In this document: positions 47,188 through 60,049 of the stretch, piece after piece | Layout of the letters: each line of letters opens with the position of its first letter | How positions within the stretch are numbered: the first letter of the stretch is position 1 | Assembly (NCBI RefSeq): GCF_032854445.1 | Contig: NC_088300.1 | Span: forward strand, 8,000,001 to 8,064,000 | Length of the DNA stretch: 64,000 nucleotides | Direction: 5' to 3' | From: Liolophura sinensis | Lineage: Eukaryota > Mollusca > Polyplacophora > Chitonida > Chitonidae | Notes under the pieces: model-generated | The model's input: the letters and a program-made list of their open reading frames with translations, nothing else | Database searches by the model: none | Told to the model about the DNA's origin: nothing | Made by a program: the position numbers and the translations under genes

Positions 47188-49539
47188 TACCACACAGACA
47201 GTAAGTCGCCAATACAGCTGATGGAATTGCTGTAACAGGGCTGGCCTCCGTTATATCAACTCCTGAAGAAGGTCCATCAATTCTTCTACAATGAGACAGA
47301 ACGCCTATGTATAGCCGGCAATTCCGTCGGTCAGCTTCGATTTTCTGATTTTGGAGAACCTGATGTGTAGATCAACAATTACAGGTCACCTTAACTTGTC
47401 GACACCGTGCCATAGGTCATGACGTCACAACCTGTTGCTAGAAGCGGTAACAGTAAAAGCCAGCGAAAGTCTCCATCGGACATCATCAGTGTAAGTTACC
47501 TCGTCGTCACCCCACTCGGTTATGCTGTGATAATCTGCTACCAGTACCAGTAGCCGTTAGCGATGGTCACATATTACATCAGTGTCACCTGCAACGATTT
47601 TACCGTCTTACAATCGTTTACCAGAAGCAGTACATGTCATTGATGGTTGTCCTCACTTTAACTCTGAAAATTAACATATCGTTTAAAAAAATTTCACTTC
47701 TAATAAAGTTGCTCATTGCTGGACATTGCACGTTAATAGCTGTATTGCAGTATCGAAAATTCCCTAATTAGACAGTTTTATCCACCTGAACAAAGCAGGG
47801 GCTGAGACATGGAGTCGTTTCTCCGGAAACCCTCTCAGTCGCCAGCATCTAAGCAAAAAATTCTTGAGCCCGCTTTTCAATCTCGATAAAATAAATACAT
47901 AAATCTGCACGATTAGTTACTCACGTGCCTATGGGTTAGGAGAGTATACGTCACTAACAGTATAGAAAAACAACATAGGCAACAGATAAAATACACTACC
48001 GCAGTAAACTTAAGACTTTTGATAATAGTTCTGCGATGCAGACCGATGAGTCATGATATTTGTATGTTTATAGAAAATGTGTATTGAGCTATAGATAGTT
48101 GGGGTCGTCGCAGTTTTCAAAGCGGCTTAAATAATGTTACGGTAAATCAGAGATTCATAGACACTCTCTGTATGAAGATTTCTACATTTTTTTTACTATC
48201 TCTGCTGTTAAGGAAAGTTATTTATAGAAAAATACATTCGCATGTCCTTGAGGATTTGAGAACGTGAACTGGGCAGATTTAATACCACCTGTAAGTACGA
48301 AATTTCATGGTACGTCTTACAAAGAAAATGGGCCTTGAATTTTGTGCAAGATCATAAGTAGTAGTCATCGCACGAAGAGACACCATCTGTGGTTTCTCCT
48401 GTGCGACTGATCAGAAGGCTGATATTTTCCCAGAACCTTTTCACTGTGAATTAACAAGTAGCGTCAATATCTTCTTGTGTGGATGGATTTTCTCTGAATG
48501 GAAGAGGTCAACGCTCTCCAACAAACCACTCATGTGGAAAATCTCTGCGGGGTCCCAGCCGTGTCTACTCATTGCCCCGCGGAATGGTTATTCTAGAATC
48601 TTTACAACGACACACAAATTCTCAAAACTAAAGGAATGATTTTCATTTGCGGCATTAAAATTAAACCTGTCTTAAAATAATGAAATTGTGTACAGGTTGT
48701 CAAGATTCTTTCCTATACGTTCACCAGGCTAATCTGCGATGTTCTAACCAATAAACGAGTTGTGACTGGTAAATGCAGCGGAAAAGCAACAAACACTTCT
48801 ACATATTGTTGAAATTGGGTCACTAATCGTTTTATTAGCTCTCATGACCACGGCCAAACGGTCCTTAAAAGGATATTGTACGCAATTAGGCTGCTGTAAA
48901 TGATAGTTTCGGTATTAGGTTCAAATTATGTTTTCTTGAAGAGAGAAAACAAAACACTTTCCTTTAACAGCCCAAACAAATCAATCCGCACAAAGATTCA
49001 GTTCTGTCTACTTTACTTTGCAAAAGGCGTTCTTAACACATAAAAATACAGAAGACATTTCGGCAGAAGATTTATTGAATGTGTAACCAGCAAAACCCAT
49101 TTCCATTGTTTTTTTCCGCTTGCATAATGTGGTATTTTGAAATGCGAAGAGAACAGCAGGCCCAAACCTGGTCGTAACTTAGCAGGACAGAGCTACACAG
49201 AAAATTTGCCACAGTTTGTCAGATCTCTGTGTAACACAGACATTCTAACATAGGGGAAATTATTGTGAATAAATGTAAACATGAATTATGTCCTTTACAC
49301 GAAAGAGAAACAACGATCTTGCCAGTGGAGATTTGAAGTCTGTTCGAAGCCCCGGTTTTGTCTGTAACCGTGCAGTCTCTAAACTTAGACATCGTAACGG
49401 ACACTCGTAGACCGATCGTCTGTTATATTGAACGTTCCAAATAAACGATGGCAGGACCAGATTCAAAAACAAAGTTGAACACAAACCACGCGTTTATTCA
49501 CGCAGTCCCTAAGACGCTGGTCTGCTTTGTCCACACAAT
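47188..49539. other. No gene seen
   Basis: AT-rich; overlapping - strand ORFs at 49219-49484 show no recognised domain. Confidence 0.45.
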
Positions 49540-50330
49540 GACGCCGGTCTAATCACAGTCTCCAAAATATGTTCATAACGTAACTCTGTTACAGTGTCGT
49601 GTAAAGGTAGCTCTAATCACAATGTCGTGTTGACGTAGCTCCAATCAGTGCCGTGTTGACGTTTCTCTAATCACAGCGTCGTGTTGACGTAGCTCAAATC
49701 ACAGTTTCGTGTTGACGTAGCTCTAACCAGTGTTGTGTTAACATAGATCTAATCACAGTGTCGTGTTGACGTATCTCTAATCACATTGTCGCGTTTTCGT
49801 AGCTCTAATCAATGTCGTGTTAACGCAGCTTTAATCAGTGTCGTGGTGACGTAACTTCCATCACGTACTGTTGGTGACGAAGCTCTAATGACTGTGTGAT
49901 AATCAGTGTTGTGTTAACGTATCTCTAATCACAGTGTCGTGTTGATGTATAACTAATCACAGTGTCGTGTTGACGTATCCTTAATCACAGTGTCGTGTTA
50001 ACATGACTCTAATCACTATGTCGTGTTGACATAGACTTCATCAAGCAGCGTTGCTGACGAAGCTCTAATCACAGTGTCGTGTTAAAGGTGGCTCTGATCA
50101 TAGTGTCGTGTTAAGGTAGCTCTAATAACAATGTCGTGTTGACATAGCCATCATTACACAGCGTTGCTGACAAAGTTCTAATCACGCAATGATGTCAACG
50201 AATCTCTAAAGCCAGTGTCGTGTTGACTTAGCTCTTATCAGGCAGTTTTGTTAACGAAACTCTACCCAGTGTCGTCTCGATATACCACTAATCACGCAGT
50301 ATTTTCGGCGAAGCTCTGTGATGAAAGTAT
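49540..50330. repeat. Degenerate repeat array of about 28 bp
   Basis: About 27 imperfect copies of AGCTCTAATCACAGTGTCGT followed by GTTGACGT, with frequent 1-4 base indels, so no long ORF arises. Occasional variant units (CATCACGYA..GTTGGTGACG or GTTGCTGACGAAG) recur, which suggests a mixed higher-order pattern. Confidence 0.9.
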
Positions 50331-50370
50331 AATAACACATGTATTGCCACGAAGCTGTCATCAAACAAGC

Positions 50371-50565
50371 TGTATTTATTTATGTATTTGATTGGTGTTT
50401 TACACAGTACTTATTATTTCACTTATATTACGTCGGCCAGCGTTATTGTAGGAGGAGACTGGGGGAAGCCCACGGCCATCCACACTAACCACTCGCTTCA
50501 CGCAGGCTCACGTATGTATAATCGCACAGCCTCGAAGTCATAACACTGTAATCGTTACGCCAAGG
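50371..50565 (-). mobile_element. SINE family 1, diverged, reverse orientation
   Basis: TTTATTTATGTATTTGATTG, GTGTTTTACACAGTACTTA, TTATTTCACTTATATTACGT and CGGCCAGCGTTATTGTAGGA give the family end in reverse. AGCCCACGGCCATCC follows from the body. The head region is decayed. Confidence 0.8.
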
Positions 50566-50858
50566 TTGAGTCTTTCTTGCCTTCAGAACCTACCAGATTA
50601 CATTATACATAAGAGTGTGTTTGTTTCTGCATTCTTATGCAAATTATTAGGTAATGAAACATGTGAGAGCAATACTGTTATACTTTTATGGCTATATTTG
50701 TTATTTACACCGTGTGTGTCGTTATGACTGAGAGATAGCCCCGCAAAGACGCGAATCCACGCTGGCCAATTAGAAGTTTTCATGTGACCTGTAACCGAGG
50801 TGGGAAATCATTGACTGGAAATGAGTGGTTCTTCGGATTAACCCGTGACATAGGACTG

Positions 50859-51095
50859 TCAGTGAGTGTGTGTGAAGTGGTAGAGAGAGACCTTTATCAG
50901 TGAGTGTGTGTGAAGTGGTAGAGAGAGACCTTTATCAGTGAGTGTGTGTGAAGTGTTAGAGAGAGACCTTTATCAATGAATGTGTGTGAAGTGGTAGAGT
51001 GGGGTCTTTGTCAGTGGGTTTGTCTAAAGTGGTACGCGGGATTACCTTTGTCAGCAGGCTTCTGTGAAGCGATACGAGTGGGTTTTTGTCAGAAC
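50859..51095. repeat. 39-bp minisatellite, about 6 copies
   Basis: TCAGTGAGTGTGTGTGAAGT followed by GGTAGAGAGAGACCTTTAT is repeated three times almost identically from 50859, then in increasingly diverged form to about 51095. Confidence 0.92.
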
Positions 51096-54000
51096 AGACG
51101 GTCAGCTTTCGTCATTAGCCATATAATAATCCATAAATAACGTTGAGACAGACGAGATATAATAGGGCATTTGTATACGCAGGTAATAAGCACTTGCAAT
51201 ATCATTTACTTTCCCTGGAAGTGATACAGCTGAATAAATTTACAGGCGAGGCGAAAGATGATGGACTATAATACAAATATTATATTGAAAATTTACTTTC
51301 AAATTCCTTTCAGGTTAAGACATCTTGAAGCGTTTTTGGGCGGCACCTGCTGGTTAATGAAGCTTTTCATGAGATATCGAATTGACACTCGCCAAGTTTA
51401 GCAAACAAATACCGATTTAATCACAAGAGTATTCACCAATCCTGTACTCTATAACATCAAGGGATTCTGTACAAGTCGTCTTGACATTCTAGGTCACAAT
51501 TCCTTGTACATCTAGGATTTCACAATGGGACTATGGCCTGTGTGCCAATCTACTCTGCCATCATGGGATGCCAGTGTTGTATGTATTACGTGGTATTTGT
51601 ACAGCTACGCACAATTGACGCGATCTGTTTATAATTTGTTTTATAAACTACTGAAATGTCTGTTTAGGAGCATGCATTGGTAAGGCTCACTGGTTCGAGT
51701 GCCGTTTGGAGGATTGTCAGAAACCTGAAAAGATGCGATGATAGTTTCAATATACAGTTTTCTCAGGGAGGGTAAAATTGGTAAAATCACCCAAAACGTT
51801 CAAAAGATATACAAGGCCATATGACAATGTACGAGTTATTCACACGATTTATGATGTCATGATTTATCCACGTATACTATTACATCGGCAGGCATAAATT
51901 CTAAGTTGTTACTTACCCTACCACCATGCAGGGTCTAACGGACACACCAGACAACGAGACTGGGTGTTATTAATCACTGCTGGGGATCATCTAGTATTTC
52001 TGACTTTGAACTACTGGTGGCTTTTATGGCATATCTACGACAGCTATAACTATTTACAAATACAACAGAGCGATAATTAGCTGTCCCCTCCATTCAGCGC
52101 ACCGTTCAGCGTGATTTTCAGTCTAAGTAACTACCCCAGGAGAGAGTTGATCAGCTGTCAACTATGCTATTTAGTAAGCGACTAAAAAGTGCCCTATTAA
52201 CTAAATCGGCAAAAGTTTCTGTTCTTATAAATTAATCTATACTTTAATCTAGCCGTTCATAGAAACTGGCTCTGTAATGTAGACTGGGTTATAAACCAAT
52301 CCAAAACAGTTGTAAAAGTAATGCATATAACTATAATTGAACGGAAAAGACAGGCAACGACTGTCAAACTGAAGCTACACTTAAGCTACAATGCAGTTTT
52401 TCTCGTGTGTTTTGATTAAACGGATATTGGCTTCACAGTCTTCGCAGCACATGCCAGCGGGTCAGTACCCTGTCAACGTTTTGGCATCCTCGACTGAGTT
52501 TTTTTCTTGATGCACTATAGCTTCATTCACACTCACAAGCTTTTTCCCAAATTCGACGATAGCTGGACAAAAACAAGACAGATTTTATTTGAATGACATC
52601 TTGGAGAAGGAGAATTTGGGTGGAAACAAATATATTCCGGAAGCAGACTGGATTAAGCCTCAATAAAAGGAAACTGTTGGTTTAAGGATTTCAAACTTTT
52701 CCTTGTAGAAAGACGGCAGTTCAGTACATGAAATGCCAGTCCTGGCTATTACTTTTAAATCGTATAGTTTATACTGTATTATCTTTGCATATATATCTGT
52801 ATAGAGAAACAAGCACATTTCCTCTGATTGTGGACGTAAATGTCATTTGTCTAATCAATAATATGCATATTCATAAATATTTGTTGTTATCTCCGAACTT
52901 CTCAATTAAAAAAATGTGCAGAAAAAGGCTATGACAAATGTTATGATATGTAAAGACGTGAAGGTTTTGAACTTGTCAGCTGCCGTGATGTTGCTGTTAA
53001 AGAATGCGGTTAAAAATGTGGTGTTGGATAACTTGCACATGAAGTTGTTGAAACACAACAACATAGATATTGACTTCTGTGTGCTTGTGTAATGGGCTTT
53101 CCAGAACACAGTATATGGCATCAAATCCCAGGCGCCTCGTTCGTAATGACATCTCTACAGAACTCAGCCTTCGGGTTTTTCTTCTTTAACCGCTACAACT
53201 TCGTTCATAGCTAAACGTTAAAAAAAACAGCACAGGTTAGAGAAAACGACAGATCTGATTCAATTGGGAGACGATGAATAAATATGGACGGGAATGCGAT
53301 CAAAGATATTCCTCAAAAATATCCGAAAGTTTTTATATATTTCTTTTAATGATTGAAAAGATTTCCAGTATAGACAGAGGAATTAAATGGATCAAGACAG
53401 CAATACTTGTCATCATCACATGTCACTCTTATTCCTTAGAATGTACGATTATCCTTGAAAGTCTCTGTTTTACAAAACTGGCAATATTTCTGGCCTATGA
53501 TAACCTGCTTTATGTTTAGTAAAGAAATATTTGTAGAATTTCAGAAAACGGCCAAGAGCCAATGGGCATAACTACATGTTCATAAGATAAACTCACTTTC
53601 AGATTTCTTATATTGATTTATCTCTAAATCTAATGAGTCTAGGTCAACGCTTATACACTCCATGTGTACACGAAGTAATTGCCCGCACTGCTATTGCTTA
53701 GGCATCATATTAAAAATAGTAACATATTATATATTTTTTGGTAAAACTAAGGTCACATCGAGAGAATGTACATGTAAAGATAAAAAGCCAATGTATGAAA
53801 ATCAGTGTTGACTTTTTATGGCTGTACTGTCTTGTGATTTGTGACTTATAATCGATGCTTACTTGGCTCATTCATTTATTCATTCATTCATTCATTCAGT
53901 TAGTAGCAGTGTGCATTTTAACATGACTACATCTCCAGCACACGTACTGCGCATGTGAATGGGTCTGTCCTTTATCCGGAGAATTATGTGTAAGACTGAG

Positions 54001-55858
54001 CTATAATCTAAAACGGTATCTGTATCCTTATGGCTGAAATATCGCAGGTGTGGATTTACATCTTAATCATTCATTCATTCATTCAAAAATGATATTATTC
54101 TTAAATGCCTTTTGGAACTACAAAAACATCAACAGCTATACAACAGGTGCTTTTCTTGATGCTTACGAAGTTATTTGTTATGTGGTCAAACAAAAACTAT
54201 ACTGAGTTTGAGTGACAATGTCGAATGCCCACAAAGTTAAGCTGACTGCAGCTTTTCTTGAGTCTGATGAAAAGGCTGATCTGATTCTAAGTGGACAAAT
54301 TAGTTCAAAGAATCGATACGACAGAACACATCATTTTTATTCATCAAACATCTTTCACATAAAACGAACATAACATTAGCTATCACAAAACAAACCTAAA
54401 TCTAAATTTTAGCAATACATGACTACTCTACACTCAGGCCTACGTAAACTTATTTCCAGTTCCGACATCAAATATACTGAAAACGTTAAAATACAGACAG
54501 AGGCTATCTTATTGTTTTACCTGTTTAACCAAAACACGACAATATTGCTGTGAGTGATCCTGTCTGTTACTGTTGCTGCTTGATTGACTGGTGTGTTAGT
54601 CTCTGAGTCCCAAGTATCTCACAGAGACACTTGGAACATAATATAGACCATTAATTGTCGTGTGAAAGTGTCATAAAACAACTACGCGAAAACCTCATAT
54701 TCGTGAGTACTACCTGTTTCAGACTATGCTACGATAATGTAAGCAATGCCACGCGATAATATACCAAAATGCAAGCCATGCTGTTAAGCGATGTTACGAC
54801 TTTGCACATGTGGCAAGCCATGGTGCCATGTCCTTTAACAATATCAAGATACACATCTAAACTACAACATTAAAAACCGTGTATCCTCTGCATCTATAGC
54901 ACCCGTCTACAATAATATCAGACAATATTACATTAGTTGAAAATCTCATCAGTTACGAGCTCACTGGGTCTATTCAGTGCATTATTTTCTGTGCCTTGAA
55001 AGTCATTGCTTTTGGATGCTGTAAGATGGTTAAAAAGAATGGAGAAGAACTGGTTTTTACATGTTAAATACAGTCAATCTAAAAAAAATATGTTTTTACA
55101 ACTGAAAAATGTGGTATAGCAAAACGTGTCTACTCGATTGAGGCCATTTTAAAATTTCGAAGTGACATGTTATTGTGACAACTTTCATGGGATTTTACAA
55201 ATTGGGACACTAAATTCGTAAGCACATTTGAAAACTAGAAACAGTCTTTATGTCTTGAAAAATGAAATGTTAATTCCTTACCAATCACATTATTTGAATT
55301 GAATATTAAAAAACAGACTTACTAAGTTAAACAGCTTTACAAAACGGAGAATAGGCGGGGAAAAAAGCGCTCCTTGACGTGAGTGACAACCGCAAACCTT
55401 TGAGATCTTCTTGGAGTAGCCACCAATAAATCCCGAAACGATTCGTCTGTGTTTGAAAAACCTGTTTGCTACAGACATGCAAGATTGGCCACAACTTTAA
55501 TTTAGTTTTTATTAATCATTTTATTTTACGAGCATTTTTGCGAGGATCTTTTATGGGACTAACAATGTTTTTAGATTATTGATTTCTCCATATAAATCCC
55601 AGATTAACCGTAACATACACATTCCAGGGAATTTAATGGCCTACATCTCCTCATCTGTCATGTAAATCAATATATCAGTCTTCTAACACCAAAAATACAG
55701 AAGATCTTGCCCGTGTTGCAGACATCCAAGAAGTATCGATCTTTCATATAGTGAGTACGGTTCAAATGGATGAAATAGTTATACAGTGGTTAACCTCAGT
55801 TGCTATCTTTGATTTAAAACATTCCGTGATGGTAACTCTTGAACTCATGGTAAATACA
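51096..55858. other. No gene seen over 4.8 kb; short (ATTC)n runs at 53869-53898 and 54067-54084
   Basis: AT-rich sequence with two tetranucleotide runs in the orientation of a SINE family 2 tail, but without recognisable SINE bodies next to them. GGTTCGAGTGCC at about 51692 resembles a pol III B box, without a supporting A box. Confidence 0.45.
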
Positions 55859-56160
55859 CGGGTACACATTATTGTGATGAGCTCTTCCTAACACTGGTAC
55901 ACATTATTGTGACGAGCTCTTCGTACCATTGGTATGCATTATTGCTCTTCGTACCACTGGTATTCATTATTGTGAATGGATCTTCGTAAGAATGATTAAC
56001 GTGACTAGGTCTTCTTACCAATGGTATACATTATCGCGGCTAGCTCTTTCTACCAATGGTAGGCATTATTGTGACTGGCTTCTCCTACCACTGGCACACA
56101 TTATTGTGACTAGCTCTTCCTATCACTGGTACGCATTATTGTGAGTAGCTATCGCCACTC
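55859..56160. repeat. Repeat array of about 35 bp
   Basis: About eight imperfect copies of GGTACACATTATTGTGACTA followed by GCTCTTCCTACCACT. One unit is shortened. The 71-codon + ORF at 55929-56144 is periodic. Confidence 0.9.
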
Positions 56161-56929
56161 ACTTATTGAAATTATGTGCATCCGCACTGGCCTGTCTGCG
56201 TACACTGTTGATGTTGGCACACTGTAGATGTTTTTTGTGAACATAATAGATTAAACGTTCAAACAAAATATGCATAATCCACTGAGTGCTGAGGGAATGG
56301 AGATGTCTCTTAAGTGATGTTTCTTGCAGCTACCATTAACAGGTCAGAGGTGAGATGAAGAGACGCATACAATACAGAGATCAGAGATAAACACAAAACA
56401 GAAGTAAAGTCATGTGTCTATCTTTCAGAAAGAAGCTTGATGGTTTTTGTTTAAGGCTCTCTTTGATCTAGCCTACCGATATAGTGTTAAAATGTTGCTT
56501 CGTTACAAAAAATGATAGTCATGAGAATTTGAAAGATCACTGAAAAAGAAGTTAATATTTAATACCGATACTTACGCACTTGCTCAGTCTACCTATGTTG
56601 CTAGAGATAAATGTTGGCATAACTTATCTGTATACGTTTAAATTAAAACAACGTAGATAACTTGTATTGATCTTGGCACACTGGAGCAACTCCGTTCTCT
56701 GAATATCTGTTTTTGAAGATTATGTATTATATATTATATTTACACAAATATACACTGAGATACTTCACGTTGCCAAACAAGGTCAGCTGCTAAGGAAAAC
56801 CAGACTACCAGTATAGTGAAAGAAACTGAGATGAAAGTCAAAATATACATTACCGTACTACTTTAAATAACCTCATAGTCAGGCAAGTTCTGGGTTCCAA
56901 TGATTACAAGGTGGGGAATGTAAAAATGT
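56161..56929. other. No gene seen
   Basis: AT-rich spacer; nothing recognised. Confidence 0.5.
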
Positions 56930-57020
56930 CTTCCGTCATTTCTTATCACGCTTCCGTCGTGTCTTATCACGCTTCCGTCGTGTCTTATCACGCTTCCGTC
57001 ATGTCTTATCAGGCTTCCGA
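56930..57020. repeat. 21-bp tandem repeat, about 4 copies
   Basis: Four copies of GCTTCCGTCGTGTCTTATCA plus C, nearly identical in the middle copies. Confidence 0.92.
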
Positions 57021-57104
57021 CTGCTGAAGTCATTCATATCACACGATTAAAGGATTCACTTGGACAGTGCTGTCGTGACAGAACCACTTCTTAAAAGAGA
57101 AGAA

Positions 57105-57495
57105 AACATAAAAGTGATACCAAAATCAGATGAAAGAGCGTCAAAACTTATTTGCAAATATGGTTTTTATAACTTTAATATTTTTAGATCTTTTTTTTTT
57201 CGGGAGAAAAGGGTAAAATATAAATATGATCGAAATCCAGGTTAAACACATTTATTAGCTGAAATGACTAAATACTAGTGCAAATATATTCAATAGTCAT
57301 GTGTTACATCATCATTTATAACATTTTTACACAAAGACTATATACACCAAAGGGGGTCCCAAAGACCCGCCATACAAAAATTATTTTCAGTTGTCTTATT
57401 CTCTTTAAAGAAAAATGGAAAAAAATATTAAACACATTTACAACTAACTTTTCGAACGTCTTCATCTGAAATGTATGTAATTTTTATATTTTTTC
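57105..57495. mobile_element. Palindromic MITE-like element, copy 2 (inverted relative to copy 1)
   Basis: The outer ends pair with each other: ATCAGATGAAAGAGCGTCAA at about 57126 with ACGTCTTCATCTGAAAT at about 57455. The reverse complement matches the + strand of 15885-16395 over several hundred bases (GGGTCTTTGGGACC, AGTCTTTGTGTAAAAATGTT, TTTCAGCTAATAAATG, TTCGATCATATTTATAT). There is a poly-T run at 57190. No transposase. Confidence 0.7.
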
Positions 57496-57775
57496 CACCT
57501 TTCAACTGTGAATGATATATGAAAGAGGATCTAGCTAACAGAAGATAACTACGTTTCCCTTCGAGATTTTGCTCTTGTAATTGTAAGAAACAGAAGATCA
57601 ATTTGCTGATTATAATTTGGGAATTGATGTGTGACGCGATAGGTTTAGATATCCGTGATCAAACTACACACAAAGACAAACCACTGCACATTTAATAGTT
57701 TGTAGGTAAGAATGATTGGCACTTCTTGTTAACTGTGTCATACAGAGAGCCTACATATGGAAGAAGCATACGTGT
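57496..57775. other. No feature recognised
   Basis: AT-rich spacer. Confidence 0.5.
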
Positions 57776-57956
57776 AAATATATGGAAGCCGGATGAGGAC
57801 ATCTCGCGTCACGGTCCGCGGATCGCGGTCTGGGGCACGAGGACGAAGCAGATCGAGCCCGAACGTTACCGTTCTAGTGCCGCGGCCCGCGACCCGCGAG
57901 GCGAAAGGACGACGGGATGAGGACGGTACCTTTGGCGTCCCGCGGCCAGCGACCAC
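57776..57956 (+). repeat. CpG-rich repeat, left copy of an inverted pair
   Basis: An abrupt GC- and CpG-rich block begins with TATATGGAAGCCGGATGAGG then ACATCTCG. It contains GGGCACGAGGACGAAGCAGA, TTACCGTTCTAGTGCCGCGG and GACGGTACC. The reverse complement of 60050-60290 matches it over most of its length. Base composition contrasts sharply with its AT-rich surroundings. The 64- and 72-codon ORFs on the two strands follow from low stop density in GC-rich DNA. Confidence 0.85.
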
Positions 57957-58039
57957 ATGACTTAGGCCTACCTGCTATAGATCAATAGTAGTAATCTGGA
58001 GGGCAAGCCGCTGACAGAAATTGACGTGTTTTTCGGAGT

Positions 58040-58430
58040 CATTCTTAAACCTTGTTCTAGACTTATGAAATGGACAAACTTGTAGAGGCTACCAATAAAA
58101 ATTCAGTGCTCAAATATCGTCTGAGTAAAAAAATGCTTAGAAATTATGTATAAATGTTTTATTACATCACAAATGGAATATGCAGATATAGCTTGGGACA
58201 GATAAATACCATAGAGAATATCCAAAAGGACGCTCTGTGTGTTATCAGTGGTTTGGATAAAACGGTTGTTTCTTACCTAGTATATGATACATATACTAGG
58301 TATTCATACAAATGTATACACGACGCCAGATACAGAGACTGCTATTCGTTCAAAATCATATCAGTGATGCATTAAGCAATGTATATGACAATAAACTACC
58401 ACCATACACCAACATCGGAACAACAAACCA
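58040..58430 (+). pseudogene. Non-LTR retrotransposon reverse transcriptase relic (C-terminal part)
   Basis: In neighbouring frames the + strand encodes YRLSKKMLRN, MEYADIAWD and ENIQKDALCVISGLDKTVVS, then a diverged tail ending LPPY. This follows the region just after the RT domain of jockey/CR1-type non-LTR elements, where the usual motifs are (P)xxEYxxxxWD, LExxQxxAxRxxxG and a later LPPYL. At least one frameshift and one stop lie inside. Only the last 130 or so codons survive; no RT catalytic motif is present. Confidence 0.65.
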
Positions 58431-58446
58431 CTAGCAAGAAAAAACA

Positions 58447-58530
58447 GCCGGCTTTATCCCACCATAATGACGACCTCCGTTGTACAAGTGAAATAGTCTA
58501 GAGTACGAGTATTTAAATAATAAATCGATG
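58447..58530 (+). mobile_element. SINE family 1, 3' end fragment
   Basis: ATCCCACCATAATGACGACC, then TTGTACAAGTGAAATAGTCT and AGAGTACGAGTATTTAAATA: the forward 3' portion of the family. It lies directly after the RT relic. Confidence 0.75.
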
Positions 58531-58721
58531 AGACAAAATAGCGCATCAGGACGGCCACTGAGCTACAGCTATGATACATCTCTACAAGTATGTACATGCG
58601 TGTGTATGTGAGGTTCGTGGTCAATATTTTAGTGACGAGGAACTTTAGTACAGGGGTTACTGAACTACGCGTACTTTGATGTAATGATCGCCCCTTCTCA
58701 GCACAGATTTCCCTCTTCACA

Positions 58722-58798
58722 TAATGAATGAATGAATGCTTACGGTTTTACCTCGTACTTAACAATTTTTCAGTCATATGACGACGACTTCATGTAAT
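58722..58798 (-). mobile_element. SINE family 2, 3' end fragment, reverse orientation
   Basis: (AATG)n tail followed by CTTACGGTTTTACCTCGTAC, TTAACAATTTTTCAGTCATA and TGACGACGAC. This matches the reversed end of the copy at 35332-35650 in order and spacing. Confidence 0.7.
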
Positions 58799-59029
58799 GT
58801 TTTTTCCTGTATCTGTCTATACCCTTTTCTATCTACGTAATGTCTATTCATCTATGTCTACGTGTCTATGGATATTGTTCCATCTGCACAGGTTAATAAT
58901 GAGACAAACCCAGAATCTTAATGTTTACAAAAAATGGCAATGGGTTTTTTTTCTCGCTATTTGCACGTATCATGCAATACGAATGGGTTGCCATTCTTCT
59001 AATATGAAACTAAATGGGATCTATGCATC

Positions 59030-59320
59030 GAACAGACGTTCGTACATCAGCCGTCAATCAATAAGGACATTCCGGGTTACTAATCGCCAATTCCGATGTA
59101 TAAAAAAAAAGCCGTGTAACACAAACCACCAATGAACTAAGAAAGTATATGAAGTACGAAAATAGGATGGAATCATGCAAAGAGAAGCAATCGACAGTTT
59201 TCAATGATGTTGAAAAGACTCAAGGTATGTACTAGGCGACTGAGTGAAATCAGTATCCAAATCGTGTACCATGCTAGAATATCAATTGTCGATAACAAAG
59301 TATGTGTCACTTCATTGTGT
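59030..59320 (-). mobile_element. Naiad-type element, 3' tail relic, reverse orientation
   Basis: GAACAGACGTTCGTACATCA, AACACAAACCACCAATGAAC, GGAATCATGCAAAGAGAAGC, CAGTTTTCAATGATGTTG, TAGGCGACTGAGTGAAATCA and GTATCCAAATCGTGTACCAT line up with the reverse complement of 11690-11985. No coding part is present. Confidence 0.68.
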
Positions 59321-59734
59321 TCATTTCATTATCCTGAGGATGTACATTGCACATCACAGGCCCATCTCTTAGCATTACACCAAATGGACAAGTCTAGTTT
59401 GGTTCACAGATATGAGTTTGCCACTCGCCACATAGCGTGTGTTACTTACATCCAATGACCCAGGAAACGCTGGTGGCACGACTTGAGGTGGCTTGAGGTT
59501 TTGCTCCAAACTAGTGGAAGCCTATGGGATTAGAAAACCTACGCCTCCATCCCATCCAGCACAACCTGCATGGAATTAATGTCAGTATAATAAAACACTT
59601 ATTAGCCTGTAGCTAAGTTTATACCATGAATCCCTGGCCTGAGGTTAGTCTCGGCCAAACTGGCCAGACAGAGGCACACACACACATATGCACCCAAATA
59701 AATGCGCACATGCAAATTATACGTGTTTGCGTAT
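59321..59734. other. No feature recognised
   Basis: Spacer between a Naiad relic and a SINE. Confidence 0.45.
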
Positions 59735-59962
59735 ATGTTTTTATTTATTTGTTTGATTGTTGTTTAACTCCGTACTCAAAAATATTTCACTTATACGACA
59801 GTGGTCGGCATTAAGGTGGGGAAAAAACAGACAGAGCCCAGGGGAGTCCGCAGGTTTCTGACAGATCCTCGCACATATACACGACGGAAGAGAAAGCCAG
59901 CATGAACTAGAATTGGTGATAGACGCCATTGCCATTGTGCCGCGTTGACACGTTAAACAATC
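59735..59962 (-). mobile_element. SINE family 1, full length but diverged, reverse orientation
   Basis: TTATTTATTTGTTTGATTGT, TGTTTAACTCCGTACTCAAA, AATATTTCACTTATACGACA, GTCGGCATTAAGGTGGGG, ACAGAGCCCAGGGGA, CAGGTTTCTGACAGA and AAAGCCAGCATGAACTAGAA follow the family in reverse, ending in a decayed tRNA-type head. Confidence 0.85.
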
Positions 59963-60049
59963 TGTTTGCCTCATCGAGAACTAGTAATATATCATGACGA
60001 AAAAATCGAAGAGTATCTAGATACACAAGAAAGATTATGAGAACGTTAC

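Noticed and set aside
51640-51720. tRNA or SINE head around GGTTCGAGTGCC
   Set aside because: A B-box-like string alone; no A box at the expected distance and no cloverleaf pairing.
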